Shown here piece after piece: positions 34,099 to 43,570 of a DNA stretch of 64,000 nt. The notes under the pieces are model-generated. The model saw only the letters and a program-made list of their open reading frames with translations, had not been told where the DNA came from and ran no database searches. Numbering within the stretch: position 1 is the stretch's first letter; each line of letters starts with the position of its first letter. Where the stretch lies: the NCBI GenBank assembly GCA_029204225.1, contig CM055100.1:54801597-54865596 (forward strand), read 5' to 3'. The translations under genes and the position numbers were made by a program. The stretch is from Diphasiastrum complanatum (Eukaryota > Streptophyta > Lycopodiopsida > Lycopodiales > Lycopodiaceae).

Positions 34099-34605
34099 TT
34101 ACTTCAAGTTGCTTAGCTTTGACCTTTTTAAATCCTTCAACAATGTCTTCACAAGAAGAGAGCCAGAATCTGCAATCCATTCTGAAAGATTTGGAATATC
34201 CCAACCCATCTTGAGCATTGAACCTTCTCTTCCATTTTTGCTTGGCCCCATCATGATAGGAGAGTACTTAGACCATTGCAACTCAATACCGAATAATTTT
34301 TTCTGTTGTGGGCATTCCACTTGAGCAAAATTACATGGTACACCATATGCAGACATTATGTTATCCATGCTTATTCCCATACATTTGTAACCTTGTCCAT
34401 TGTCATGAACATAAAGAAATACATCTCCCTTATCTTCATTTGGTCCAATAGACTCCATATACCAAGGAGTTGCTTCATAAATTTCCATCCTTACATCTAC
34501 CACCACGTCTATTACTGGGAGAATGTCATGACAAGAGATCACTTCCATAGGACTTGTATTATTTAAATCTGCAACACCGATCTCTTTTTCCATGTCTGCA
34601 ACCAA
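34099..34605 (-). CDS. Unrecognised gene, 5' part
   Basis: A 168-codon frame starting MVADMEKEIGVADL. It contains a compact region with DKGDVFLYVHDNGQGYKCMG, then CNFAQVECPQQKKLFGIELQ and KYSPIMMGPSKNGREGSMLK. A second frame (34204-34016) continues plausibly with KVKAKQLEVRRAPSSKVYSE, which suggests splicing or an indel near 34100. No known domain was recognised. The order of three long minus-strand frames over 2.4 kb suggests one real gene, or a recent copy of a transposon-borne gene, rather than chance ORFs. Confidence 0.45.
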   Translation of the reverse strand: MVADMEKEIGVADLNNTSPMEVISCHDILPVIDVVVDVRMEIYEATPWYMESIGPNEDKGDVFLYVHDNGQGYKCMGISMDNIMSAYGVPCNFAQVECPQQKKLFGIELQWSKYSPIMMGPSKNGREGSMLKMGWDIPNLSEWIADSGSLLVKTLLKDLKRSKLSNLK

Positions 34606-34749
34606 TATTAGCAGTGATGAATAAATAAATAAACATGTACCATGATAATAAAAAATGTACTACTTAGTGAGAGCTCATAGTACTAATCATGTCCACTTTA
34701 TTCACTTGACAGAAGGTATCTGTGAAGGTAGAGGAAAGCAAGAATAATG

Positions 34750-36960
34750 GCTACCCACATGTGATGTATGTGTTTAGGGAGGGCTAGTGTGTATAACCTT
34801 GTCTACTCCATTCATGTTTGATGGATGACGTCTATCAGGATGGAGGGAAGTAGGAAGAAGAGTTGCCCTCACGTGATGTATGTGTGCGTACAACCCTATC
34901 AATTTCATTCATACTTGATAGGCGACGTCCATCAAAGTAGAGAGAAGCATGGTGATGGACTACTTGCATGAGTTGGTGAAGCATGGCAAGGGGCTTCATG
35001 CATGTTTGACGAATGGTGTCCGTCAAGTAGGAGGGAAGCATGGAGAAGGAGTGTTGACTAGGGATATATGTACTTAATGAGAGGTGAAGCATGGTGAGGG
35101 AAAGCGCAATAGCCTTGTCCATTTCATGCATGTTTGATGGACAACATCTGTCAAGTAGGAAAGCAACATGGGGAAGGAGGGCACATGGGATCTAGGTGTT
35201 AATGAGAGGTGAAACATGGTGCAACAACATTGTCTGTTCCATGCATGCTTGATGAACGATGTCCGTTAAGTAGGAGGGAAGCATGAAGAAGCAGTGTTGA
35301 CATGAGATATATGTTCTTAATTAAAGAGCATGGTGAGGGCTAGTGCAACTGCCTTGTCTACTTCATGCATGCTTGATGGACGATGTCCGTCAAGTAGGAG
35401 AGAAGCTTGGAGAAGAAGGGGTGCTAACATGGGATGTAGGTGCTTAAAGCATGGTGAGGGCTAGCGCAACAGCCTTGTCCACTTCATGCATGTTTGATGG
35501 ACAGCGTCCGTCAAGTAGGAGGGAAGCACGGGGAAGGAGTGATCACATGGGATGTATGTGTTAATGAGAGATGAAACATGGTGCAACAGCCTTGTCTAAT
35601 TTATGCATGCTTGATGATCGACGTCCGTCATGTAGGAGGGAAGAATGGAGAAGCAGTGCTAGACATGGGATATACGTGCTTAATTAGGGGTGAAGCATGG
35701 CAAGGGCTAGTGCAATTGCCTTGTCTTGTTCATGTATGTTTGACGAACGATGTCCGTCAAGTAGGATGAAAGCATGAAGAAGCACTGCTGACATGGGATA
35801 TATGTGCTTAATTAGAGAGCATGGGAAGGGCTAGTGCAACTACCTGTCTACTTCATGCATGCTTGATGGACGACGTCCATCAAGTACGAGAGAAGCATGG
35901 AGAAGGAGTGCTCACATGGGATGTAGGTGCTTAATTAGAGAGCATGGGGAGGGCTAGTGCAACTACCTGTCTACTTCATGCATGCTTGATGGACGATGTC
36001 CATCATGTACGAAAGAAGCATGGAGAAGGAGTGCTCACATGGGATGTAGGTGCTTAATGAGAGGTGAAGCATGGTGAGGGAAAGCACAACAACCTTGTCT
36101 ACTTCATTCATTGCTTGACAACGTCCGTCAAGAAGGAGGGAAGCATGGAGAAAGAGGAGTGATCACATGGAATATACGTGCTAACTAGTGTGTACAACCT
36201 TGTCTAATTCATTCATGCTTGACGGATTGCATTTTTCAAGGTAGATTGAAGGGCTACTCACATGCGATGTATGTGTTTAATGAGGTCTACTGCATAAAAC
36301 CTTATCTATACCTTGTGTAATGCATTCGTGCTTGTCATAAAGATGGACAAAAGCAAGGTGAAGGGCAGCCTACACCTTCTCTATGTAAATAATGAAGGCT
36401 AGTGCAACACCGTTGTCTACTTCATGCATGCTTGATGGACAGCGTCCGTCAAGGAGGAGGGAAGCATGGTGATGGGCTACCTACATGCGCTCCATGTGCT
36501 TGGTGAGGGCCTCTAATTGTTTACTTCACTCATGTGATCAAAAGTTTTATCAAAATCTATCTTAATCACAAGAGCCAAGTAGTTGAACCAAAGAGAAGAG
36601 TCTATGGCAAACCAGACATTAAAAAAAGAGAGATCTCCCTTTAATAAAACCAGATTGACAATTGGGCAAGTGTGTAGGGAGAAAGGGAGCAATCCTTCTA
36701 GCAAGGGCTTTCACGACAATCTTATAGGAATTGTTATGCATAGTTAGAGGTCGATAGTCAACAATATTAGGAGGGGACTCAGTTTTAGAATCCATGTCTG
36801 AGATCCAATCCATGTCTACTTCATGCATCCTTGACGGAAGGCGTCCGTCAAAGAGGAGGGAAGCATGGTGATAGGCTACCTACATGCGTTCCATGTGCTT
36901 GGTGAGGGCCTCTGATTGTTTACTTCGTGTGTGGTGGTGAGGACTTTTAATTGTCCACTC
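34750..36960. repeat. Minisatellite, about 120-bp unit with a palindrome in each unit
   Basis: About 15 degenerate units repeat in tandem. Each carries a TCATGCATGCTTGATGGAC-like block, the complement GTCCGTCAAG three bases later, then GGAGGGAAGCATGG. The start and end of the block (TTGAYGGAC and GTCCRTCAA) form an inverted repeat with a 3-nt loop. The palindrome recurs near 34813, 34915, 35004, 35131, 35249, 35371, 35491, 35609, 35739, 35861, 35984, 36111, 36218, 36430 and 36829, giving a spacing of 107-130 bp in the core. A LINE fragment interrupts the array between the last two units. Confidence 0.85.
36533..36815 (-). pseudogene. LINE reverse-transcriptase fragment
   Basis: The minus-strand translation contains DYRPLTMHNNSYKIVVKALA, then RRIAPFLPTHLPNCQSGFIK and GRSLFF. 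In a shifted frame it continues NVWFAIDSSLWF...LVIKIDFDKTFD. This is the conserved RT stretch of plant L1-type LINEs (RPISLLN-x-YKI, QSGFVKGR, KLDFEKAFD). The frameshift lies at a run of A on the minus strand near 36627. About 280 bp are inserted between two minisatellite units. No poly(A) tail or other LINE part was found, so it is an internal fragment, perhaps filler from break repair. Confidence 0.75.
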
Positions 36961-37639
36961 TATTAAATAAGAACTTGATATGAAATTTAAACTATTTAAT
37001 TCAAATTTTCCCCCAAAACGAATTCCCTCCAAAATTTCTCAGTTCAAATTTTCTAGTCCAGGTTTAAACTCCTCATTAGCACTTTATTGGTATTCAAAGT
37101 GTTGGCCCTCTCATCTCTTTAAACTTAGCTTTTATTGTGTAATCCTTCTACCAAAATCCACAACTTTCAGTTTTGTAGCTAGCTCTTTATGCTTTATTTA
37201 TTGCAGGGTTTTGTGAGAATCCTATTAGAAGGTACTCCACAAAGTAAGAAAGAAAGAAGTAAGAAGGATGGAGCAACATACATGTAATGGGAAGGATGGA
37301 ATCGACGTGCTGAGCAACAAGCTGAGCTCTTTGGAGGACCAAGGTATGTATGTCTTTCTTTGTCTATTTATTGAGATGGATTCAATCTGTAGAATGAGAT
37401 TTATTTAGGCTGTGTGTTGCATGCTATTCAAATAGAATGAGATCTATTTAGGCTGTGTTGCATGCTATTCAAATAGAACGTTTGTAGAATCTATTTTGTG
37501 GATTTATAGCCCCTGGTGCATGCTGAACAAAGTGCATTGGTTTGTAGAGAAGGTCTTTAACATCCATGTTAGGCCACTCCGATCTGCATTTGCTGATTTT
37601 GTGCATATTAGAACTGTACATTAGAAAAGCGGTTCTAAA

Positions 37640-38250
37640 AAGTGTGCATCTGAAAAAAAGATCCGTAAACAAAGCACCTGTAGAGAGACGTTGTAGGATG
37701 AGTAACATACTTGCAATGGGAAGGATGGCGCAAGCGCAGGATTAGCGATGAGCAAAACCGTGGGCAGTGAATCCGTAGGTAGACGTTCCAACATAGAAGG
37801 CAGACGTTCCAGCAGCACATGGCAGTAGCATAGAAGGCAGACGTTATAGCAGCATAGAAGGCAACATCATAGAATTCAGTAGCATAGAAGGCAGATGTTC
37901 CAAGAGCAGGCTGAAACGCGTCCAAGCAGCACTCCAAGTGCGATCCAAAACTAAGCGATGAGCTCCAGCAGGCATAATCACCCTGAGCGTGTTTTAAAAA
38001 GAGAAGGAGGCGTGCAATGAGCTCCAGCAGGCAGAAGCACCCTGAGCGCATTCTGAAAGGAGAAGGAGGCATGCATGCAACACCCTGATCATGTTCTGAG
38101 AGGTGAGGAGGCGCGACACAGCCTGATCGTGTTCTAAGAGGTGGAGGAGGCACGACAGCTCTGAGCGAGCACGATGTGGAGGCGTGACACAGCCTGAGCG
38201 AGCACGAGGTGGATGGAGGAGACACGAGCATGCAGCACCTCACGATGGGG
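37640..38250. repeat. Degenerate short tandem repeats
   Basis: Two blocks. At 37770-37900 units of 20-30 bp share GGCAGACGTTCCAGCAGCA or CATAGAAGGCAGACGTT. At 37940-38230 units of about 50 bp share CCTGAGCG or CCTGATCGTGTTC and GGAGGAGGC. A 202-codon minus-strand frame through these blocks is repeat-derived, rich in Cys and Ser, and unlikely to be a gene. Confidence 0.6.
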
Positions 38251-38329
38251 AAAGAAGAACTTGAGCACGATGTGTGTGGAAGGAGAAGGAAATGGCGGCG
38301 CAGAAGGTGTAGAAAAAGGGTTTAGTTTA

Positions 38330-38960
38330 GGGTTTTAGGTTTTTTGTTTTTTGAGTTTTTTTGAACTCGATTTTGTTGGGGTTTTAGCATGGATTTGGGG
38401 TTTTTTTTTTTTGCATGGGTTTGTGGGTTTTCAAATGTGTTTTTGGGTTGTTTTGTTGGAGTTTTGTGTATTTTTTTTGTTTTTAATGGGTTTTGGGGCT
38501 TCTGAACAGGTTTTTTGCATGGACTTGCGGGCTTCTTGAATGGGTTTTGGATGTTTTTTTTGCATGGGTGCTTTGTGAATGTTTCTGGGTTGTTTTTGGG
38601 CGAGGGTATTCCTTGAATGGGGCTCGAGGCCCTAATTTTGAATGGGTTGTGGCTTTTGGACAGTTTGTGGGTTATGTGTGTATGGGTTAGAGGGCTCATG
38701 ATTTTTTTGGGAGTTTGTGGGTTATGGGTAGGTTGGTGGGTTCATGATTGTTTGGGTTTTTTGGGAGATTTTTTTGGGCGTTTGTGGGTTATGGGTGCGT
38801 GGGTTGGTGGGTTCATGATTGTTTGGGTTTTTTTTTTGCATTTGGGTTGTGGGCTTTTGGTGGTATTTATTTGGGTTAGGTTGATGGTCTTGTGGTTTTG
38901 TTTTTGCATTTGGTATGTGGCATTTGGGGTGTGCATGTGCGATTTTTTTCTTGCGGTTCT
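38330..38960 (+). repeat. G/T-rich low-complexity tract
   Basis: Over about 630 bp the plus strand is almost free of C and consists of GGGTTTT-like runs such as TTTGGGTTTTTT and GGTTGGTGGGTT. The minus strand consequently gives Lys/Pro/Asn-rich ORFs, which I read as composition artefacts. Confidence 0.7.
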
Positions 38961-39205
38961 ATTTCTTGCAATGTTGTGTGCAAAGAAGGGAAGAGGACGG
39001 ATGGACCAAAAAAAAAAAAAAGTCCTCTTTCTCCTATATATAGTTAGTCATATTATTGAAAGACTTTTGGTGCTTATTACATTTTTGGAAACTAAAAGGT
39101 TAAGCATGTGTTTCCTAGCACAAAATTGGGATGGGTGGCATGTTTATAACATAGTTTTGATTTTTTTTGTTGCATGATTTAGTCTGAAATCTTCTCATTT
39201 CTTAT

Positions 39206-39900
39206 CGATATGTTGATAGACAACGTCCGTCAAGATTGAATGAAGTAGAGATAACTATCTTACTAAGGCCCCTTCCCCACCTAAGGTTATCTTGTTCTAT
39301 TCTTTCTCCTTTCTTCTCTCTATGTTAACGGACAACGTCTGTCAAGAATGAATGAAGTACATGTAACTACCCTACTAAGCTCTTGTCCCACTTGATGTTT
39401 TCTATTTCTATTCATTTTCTTGTTAGCTTCTTTTTGCATGCCATTCTTTTTTAGTTATTTGACACCTTGTGCGCAAGGCTTGGAATTTGACATGCACACC
39501 CACATTTGGGATTTTTACTTTCATGTGACTTTTATAATACATTAAAAAATAAAATTAGACGTAACTTCCAGAATTGACCTTTTAAATACAAGGTACAATT
39601 TTTAGTTGCCTTTCACTCACCGTCTTATAATAATACATAAAAATTGTATTTAAAATAAGCTTAATCTTTTTGGGATCAATACTTTAAAATGTATCGTTCA
39701 TATACACATGTCATTTGAAAGCTAAAATTAAAATAAGATTTTTAAGTTGAAAATTAAGTATGAATGTTTTGCAACTATGTTCAATTTGGCACATTGGTGG
39801 GCACAGGTGACAACTAACAGCTAAACATATGTTGATGATTCCTTGTCCTTTCTTCTCTCCATGTTGACGGACTACGTCCGTCAAGATTGAATGAATGAAG
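39206..39900 (+). repeat. Three dispersed copies of the minisatellite palindrome
   Basis: Near 39211, 39324 and 39864 the sequence reads TGTTGAYRGACNACGTCCGT-like palindromes, each followed by CAAGATTGAATGAAG or close variants, then GAGATAACT. They share the stem with the array at 34.8-36.9 kb but have different flanks, so they form a second subfamily. Confidence 0.65.
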
Positions 39901-40200
39901 TGGAGATAACTGGCCTACTAGTGGGTGACCTCTTGGGAGCATAGTTTTGTTTTTTTTTTTACCTCAATCTTGTTCGCTCTTCTTAATTCCAAAATTATTT
40001 CTTATATTCTATTATCTTAAGACTCCCTTTGTTGGGATTTATGTCGTGTATGGTAGGCCAAAGACGAGGATTTCTTGTATTCTCTTCTAGACCTTCTAAT
40101 AACCAATTTCAATATTTCTTATGTATTTTTTGTCCAGTTATTTCTTAAAGACGTTTTTTTTGTTGTCTTGTTCTAAAATTGTGTATTGTCTTCATTTCAG

Positions 40201-40528
40201 AAATGATGGGGCTGCAAAAAGGAGACATTGTGACCTTGAGTATTGGTGGTAAAGTTGTTGGAGAGGGATCTATCCACTCTAATGACCCTACTGCAATTTG
40301 TAACTTTATAACCCTTGAGCAAAGTAGGGTTTCCGTAATTATCGAAAAGGCAATAGTCAAGGATGCCATGCTTCCTTATCCCACTACAGATGCATCATTG
40401 TTAGAGCAGGCAATTGGATCTTTTGTCTTGTGGGACATAAATAGTGTTTGTAGGAAGCATATGGATCAAGGGCAACTTGTAATAAATACAAGCAAAACAC
40501 GTGAAGATTGGGTAAATCAAAAGGTTCT
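40201..40528 (+). CDS. Last exon of a CACTA-associated protein (DUF8039-like), interrupted
   Basis: The exon begins after TTCATTTCAG (40191-40200) with MMGLQKGDIVTLSIGGKVVG. It continues with a variable middle and AMLPYPTTDASLLEQAIGSF then VLWD. Plant CACTA accessory proteins with DUF8039 share this pattern: a G-x-V-x-G start, a LPxP motif, then a GSFVxWP-like end. Here WP is replaced by WD. A Copia element (40529-42510) is inserted near the end of the reading frame. Beyond it, host sequence at 42516 continues in frame for only about eight more codons before a TAG at 42538, so the insertion cost little of the protein. Upstream exons were not identified. Confidence 0.5.
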
Positions 40529-40673
40529 TGTCAGAAATGGTGAACTCCTGCAAATTTGCCGTAACACGAACATGAAGCGAAGGTTGAACGAGAACAATTC
40601 GTGACAGTCAATGTGCCTTGACTTGAAGCATGAACGATTTGTGACACACCAAATAGTTTTTGCTTCCGCAACA
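40529..40673 (+). repeat. Internally deleted 5' LTR of D2
   Basis: It begins TGTCAGAAATGG and ends TTGCTTCCGCAACA, matching the first about 115 bp and last about 30 bp of the 3' LTR. The whole centre, including the promoter region, is missing. Confidence 0.85.
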
Positions 40674-40740
40674 TGGTATCAGAGCACACAGGTTATTACT
40701 ACTGATATCCCAGTAGTGATTCTTCTAAACAACACAATAT

Positions 40741-41640
40741 GGCTACAACAATCCAGACAAGAGTAGCAATCAGTCTTGATGGCGCAAATTATAGAGTCTA
40801 GAAATTCAAAATCAGAACACTTCTGAAGGACAAAGGCATCTGGTCGGTGACCGAACTCTCAGAAGTGCAGCCTCCAGAGGGAGACCCGAGGAGAGCTGAA
40901 TGGATCAGAAAAGATGAGCGCGCAATGGCGATCATCGTTTCGTCCATAAATGAAGATCAACTAGTGCAGATTGAAGACTGCAAAAGCAGCCATGCAGCTT
41001 GGGAAATATTGAAACAGAAGTATGAAGTGAGGACTGCAGCTTCAGTCATGCACCTTCACAATCAGCTGCAATCCATACGATGGGATGGTAACCAGTTGGA
41101 TCAGCATGTTGAAAAGATCAGAACAATCTTTGCTCAGCTTGCTGCATCATGACAAGAGCACCAGGTCCCAGCACCACAACAACTAATGTACTTCATGAAA
41201 TCTCTACCGACGTCCTATCAGCCATTGAGAATGCTCATACTGAGTCTACCAGATAAGACATTCGACAAAGCAGTCAGTCTTGTCATTGATGAGAGACTGA
41301 TGAGAGATTAAGGAGAGGGAAGCAGTGATCAAAATAAGGCTCTCTTCACAAAAGGAAAGAAAAAGATGCTGGAGGCAATCAGAATACCACAAGAAGGGCC
41401 AAGCACAATGATGATGGACTCTCAGAGTGCCATCTGATTGTTTTAGGGTCTTGTCTTCCATTCAAAGACAAAACACAAACCTCTGAAGTACCATCACATT
41501 CGAGATTTGATCTCAAAAGGAGAGCTCCAGGTCCAGTATATAAAATCAAAAGACATGATTGCAGATCTGCTCACCAAGCCACTCGACAAGCCAGTCTTTG
41601 CCAAGCAAAGAAAGTAAATTGGATTGAATGTGCAAAGCTG
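40741..41640 (+). pseudogene. Copia gag joined to RNase H C-terminus (D2)
   Basis: The frame from ATG 40741 gives a Copia gag: ISLDGANYRV, a TAG where the conserved Trp should be (40799-40801), FKIRTLLKDKGIW, then a UBN2-type core HAAWEILKQKYEVR. Stops follow at about 41150 and 41310. At about 41400 gag passes directly to the end of RNase H (DSQSAI, KYHHIRDLISKGELQVQYIK, DMIADLLTKPL). Zinc knuckle, protease, integrase and RT are absent. It cannot supply enzymes. Confidence 0.85.
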
Positions 41641-41657
41641 CAAGATTCAAGAGGGAG

Positions 41658-42510
41658 TGTCAAAAATGGCGAAATCCTGCAACTTTGCCACAACACAAAC
41701 ACGAAACGAAGGTCGAACGAAAACAATTCGCGATAGTCAACGTTCCTTGACTCGAAGCTCGAAGGATTCGCGAATCATTTGTGAATCGTAAACATACCTC
41801 CAGGACCGCAAACCGCAAAGGGACGCAAAACAAAAGATTACGAAAGAAACGAAAAGAGCGAAAGCAAACGAAGAAAACGAAACAAACGAAGGGGAACCTT
41901 TCGAGCTGCCAGTTGGTAGCTCAACAAGCTTGGAGTCATAGACTTCACGCCCAGGTGAAACGAGTGGCAATGACGGAGAGTAATTGATTAGTTGATTAGC
42001 ATTAACTAGTCTTGTGATTTCTGCATTTAGCCATCTTGTAAACTCCACACTGTGGAGATATAAACTATACTTTGTAGATCATAAAATATATAAGAAATAT
42101 ATCTTAATAGAGAGAATTATCTGTAAGAGACAGAGAGAGACATAGCAAATAGAATAGAAAAGAAAATACTAGAAACCAAAGACTTGTGCATGAAAGTTTG
42201 CCAACGAGCAAAACACAACAAAAGAGTAGAGCGTCAGGCCGCCAACGAGTGAGACACTGATGATCTTTCTCTAAAACTTAAACTCATTATACAATTGCTC
42301 TATTTTCGTGCATCTTTTTGTCTTGCGTCATTTGTCTTGATTGCTAGAATAGAGTGTGTTCTGTGATGTGCAATCGTGTGTCTAGGTTCCTGTAAAGCTT
42401 TCGTGCAAAAGAAAATTTAAAGACACAAAATCGTTTGCGGATACAAAAACAAAAACGAAAAAGAAACAGTATCGCTTTCACTACACCAAACAATTTTTGC
42501 TTCCGCGACA
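41658..42510 (+). repeat. 3' LTR of D2
   Basis: It runs from TGTCAAAAATGG to TTGCTTCCGCGACA. It is CpG-rich for this window (GATTCGCGAATC, GAACGAAAACAATTCGCG) and is the reverse complement of the LTR at 23420-24194. Confidence 0.85.
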
Positions 42511-42598
42511 ATTCTTACAATGACATTTGAATGCAATTATGAACTCTAGGGAAATTATTGTACCTCCACGCGATTTAGAGAAAGAAAAAAAATTGAGC

Positions 42599-43430
42599 TG
42601 TACAAAAAGTACAAAAAAGACCAAGAGTGGATCCTAATCTGATCTTCAAGAGGGATTGGTTGTCAGATTACTTGATCTATCAATCTACTTGAGATTAAGA
42701 TCAATCTAGATCAATTCTAGACACAAAATCCTAACAAGAACAATCATTAATTGAAGGTAGGTGTACTTTTTGGTTTCCCACGTGTGGAACCCTGTCTGAG
42801 TATGGACTCCAACCTGAAAATCAAATACACATTGATAGCACCTCAAAACAATCAAAACAAATGTAGACAAATGGAGAGAATCACTCAAAATTGCTTCCAA
42901 AACCAAGATTGGTGTCTCACACTGATTATGGCCAAATGTGGCTCTATACATACAATAAGTGAGAGCTCGTGGTACTGATCATCCCTTTGATCCCACGTGT
43001 GTGAAGGTGCTTTGTCATATGATGATTCATCATGCAAAACTGACACTTGGACAAAACCTTCTATTTTGAGCACTTTTGGTCCATTTTCCTTCTATATGGA
43101 GATCTACTTGAAAATCTTCTAGAAGTCAAAATTCGTCTACTTCAGCTTATTCCACACATGTGAGATGTCCTCTACACACGAGATGTGACACCTAACCAAA
43201 GGATGTGGCTCATGCAAGCAATAGATTGATGCCATGTGTCATATGTCTAGAAAACTAGCTTTTGGCCTTTTTAGCCACTAGAACTTGAATTAAATCATAT
43301 GTACAACCTATATGATTATGGTACATGACAAGTACACTATTTTCACACGTGGGAACAGGCTCCACACATGTGTGTTTATCTATATACAAGATTTTTGGCC
43401 TCTACCAAGCATATTTTTGCATTTTTCACA
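42599..43430 (-). repeat. 3' LTR of element B
   Basis: 832 bp, partner of 46563-47394. Many differences between the copies are C/T or G/A at CG sites. It contains several CACRTGTG-type palindromes (for example near 42780, 42994, 43154, 43344 and 43364). Confidence 0.95.
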
Positions 43431-43570
43431 CTCCTCCTCAAAAATCTAGCTTGGTAAATCTAGCTTGATGGAAAACATGATGATCTTGAACTTGACTCCA
43501 TGGGCTGAATTGGTCTTTGTTGGTTCAAAAGGTGTGAAGGTCATCCAATGAGCTTGATGTTGATCTGAAA

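Larger units (their letters stand above)
40529..42510 (+). mobile_element. Deleted Copia element D2 (family D)
   Basis: 5' LTR 40529-40673, primer binding site TGGTATCAGAGCACAC (40674), remnant of gag fused to an RNase H tail, polypurine tract TTCAAGAGGGAG (41646-41657), and 3' LTR 41658-42510. Flanking 5-mers are GTTCT and ATTCT, a target duplication with one change. The 5' LTR keeps only its two ends (145 bp versus 853 bp), so about 700 bp were lost from it. Protease, integrase and RT are deleted. It is non-autonomous. Confidence 0.9.

Noticed and set aside
34750-36960. Possible CRISPR-like array
   Set aside because: Units are about 120 bp, degenerate throughout and lack unique spacers between identical short repeats, and the context is a plant nuclear genome.
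37635-38243. 202-codon minus-strand ORF
   Set aside because: It runs through short tandem repeats and is Cys/Ser-rich with internal repetition; no domain and no support beyond length.
38322-38699. 125-codon minus-strand ORF rich in Lys, Pro and Asn
   Set aside because: It is the translation of the G/T-rich low-complexity tract; composition alone explains the absence of stops.
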